64,000 nt of DNA, taken from positions 186,001 through 250,000 of the forward strand of contig JAIQDT010003544.1 of the NCBI GenBank assembly GCA_021521415.1, read 5' to 3'. Below the pieces are notes generated by a model. It searched no databases, was not told the origin of the DNA, and saw only the letters and a program-made list of their open reading frames with translations. Positions within the stretch are counted from its first letter, which is position 1, and every line of letters starts with the position of its first letter. This document shows, in pieces, positions 63,638 through 64,000 of the stretch. This DNA comes from Bidens hawaiensis (lineage: Eukaryota > Streptophyta > Magnoliopsida > Asterales > Asteraceae). Position numbers and translations under genes: made by a program.

Positions 63638-64000
63638 CGAGATGAACAAACCACGTCTTGATCTTCTTCTACGGTTGCTTGAGACCTGCAATGGTTTTTT
63701 CGGGGGTGTGGAGGTGACTGCTAAGAAATCTCAAAGATCTCTTGTTTACAGACACAAAAAAGTGGTGGTGGCTCTTATTGAGCATGACCCCTTAATAAGG
63801 AGGTGGAGACCTCCTTATATAGAGAGCCTCATGGCCACCATCATGGTACCCTAATGGGCCTAGCCCAGTTAGGGTTACCTCCACAAAACCCCCTCAGGCC
63901 AATAACATTGTATTAGTCCATATAATAAAATAAGCCAAACATAATAGATTTAGGGTCGTAAAACCGGGTTTAGTACCATACCCCTACAAGCCCCCCAAGT
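63638..64000 (-). mobile_element. LTR-like sequence running off the window edge
   Basis: The minus strand reads a GGGGTATGGTACTAAACCCG-rich start, GGTTTTGTGGAGGTAACCC, then TATATAAGG (63821-63813) and a leader-like region up to the junction with the gene fragment. The left end is the junction at 63637/63638; the other end lies outside. Confidence 0.4.
63813..63821 (-). promoter_or_regulatory. TATA box of the LTR-like sequence
   Basis: The minus strand reads CTCTATATAAGGAGG, well placed to drive transcription into the fragment copy at 63341-63637. Confidence 0.5.

Overview
This is nuclear DNA of a flowering plant: AT-rich, intron-containing genes with plant splice sites, a calcium-dependent protein kinase, plant LTR retrotransposons, and very dense MITE and SINE insertions. 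The repeat types look like those of the daisy family (Asteraceae), but that is an inference from resemblance and was not tested.

Three host genes appear intact. A CDPK gene (plus strand, 23075-28665, 7 exons, 516 codons) and an eIF2-gamma gene (plus strand, 59730-62403, 8 exons, 464 codons) were assembled by hand with consistent phase. A zinc-dependent alcohol dehydrogenase-like gene (minus strand, 29999-32527, 7 exons, 378 codons) belongs to a small cluster with three broken relatives: an exon-1/exon-5 fusion at 32.8-33.1 kb, an exon-7 remnant at 34.2-34.7 kb, and a pseudogene whose exons 3-7 lie at 36.9-38.2 kb and exons 1-2 at 50.3-50.5 kb. Also present are a poly(A)-binding-protein pseudogene (4.4-5.1 kb) and a duplicated gene fragment, perhaps of an N-acetylglucosamine kinase-like gene, at the right edge.

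Layout. 0.9-4.1 kb: solo LTR-like element with a TAAGT target duplication, itself invaded. 4.4-5.1: PABP pseudogene. 6.3-6.7 and 7.8-8.65: MITEs. 8.8-13.5: LTR-like sequence, minisatellites and an internally deleted hAT transposon. 14.1-14.5: 180-bp tandem array. 16.5-22.7: nearly complete Ty1/copia element (minus) ending 345 bp upstream of the CDPK start codon. 23-29: CDPK. 30-38: ADH cluster. 38.5-50.1: nested insertions inside intron 2 of the ADH pseudogene. These are a minus-strand LTR element with a tRNA-Met primer site, holding a complete but mutated Ty3 chromovirus (39170-44468); its other LTR is split by a chain of foldback elements set in TA microsatellites. 53.9-55.8: foldback element with each arm broken by a different MITE. 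58.4-59.3: MITE with a GGTGGY minisatellite. 59.4-62.4: eIF2-gamma. 62.6-64: duplicated gene fragment and an LTR-like promoter.

The host genes are unrelated in function, except that the ADH copies derive from local duplication. The most unusual structures are a set of hAT-like MITEs (TAGGG ends, 8-9-bp target duplications) whose interiors are arrays of different short palindromes; triplication of the exon-1/donor boundary of the CDPK inside its own first intron; and the doubly interrupted foldback element. No CRISPR array, operon or bacterial-type system was seen.
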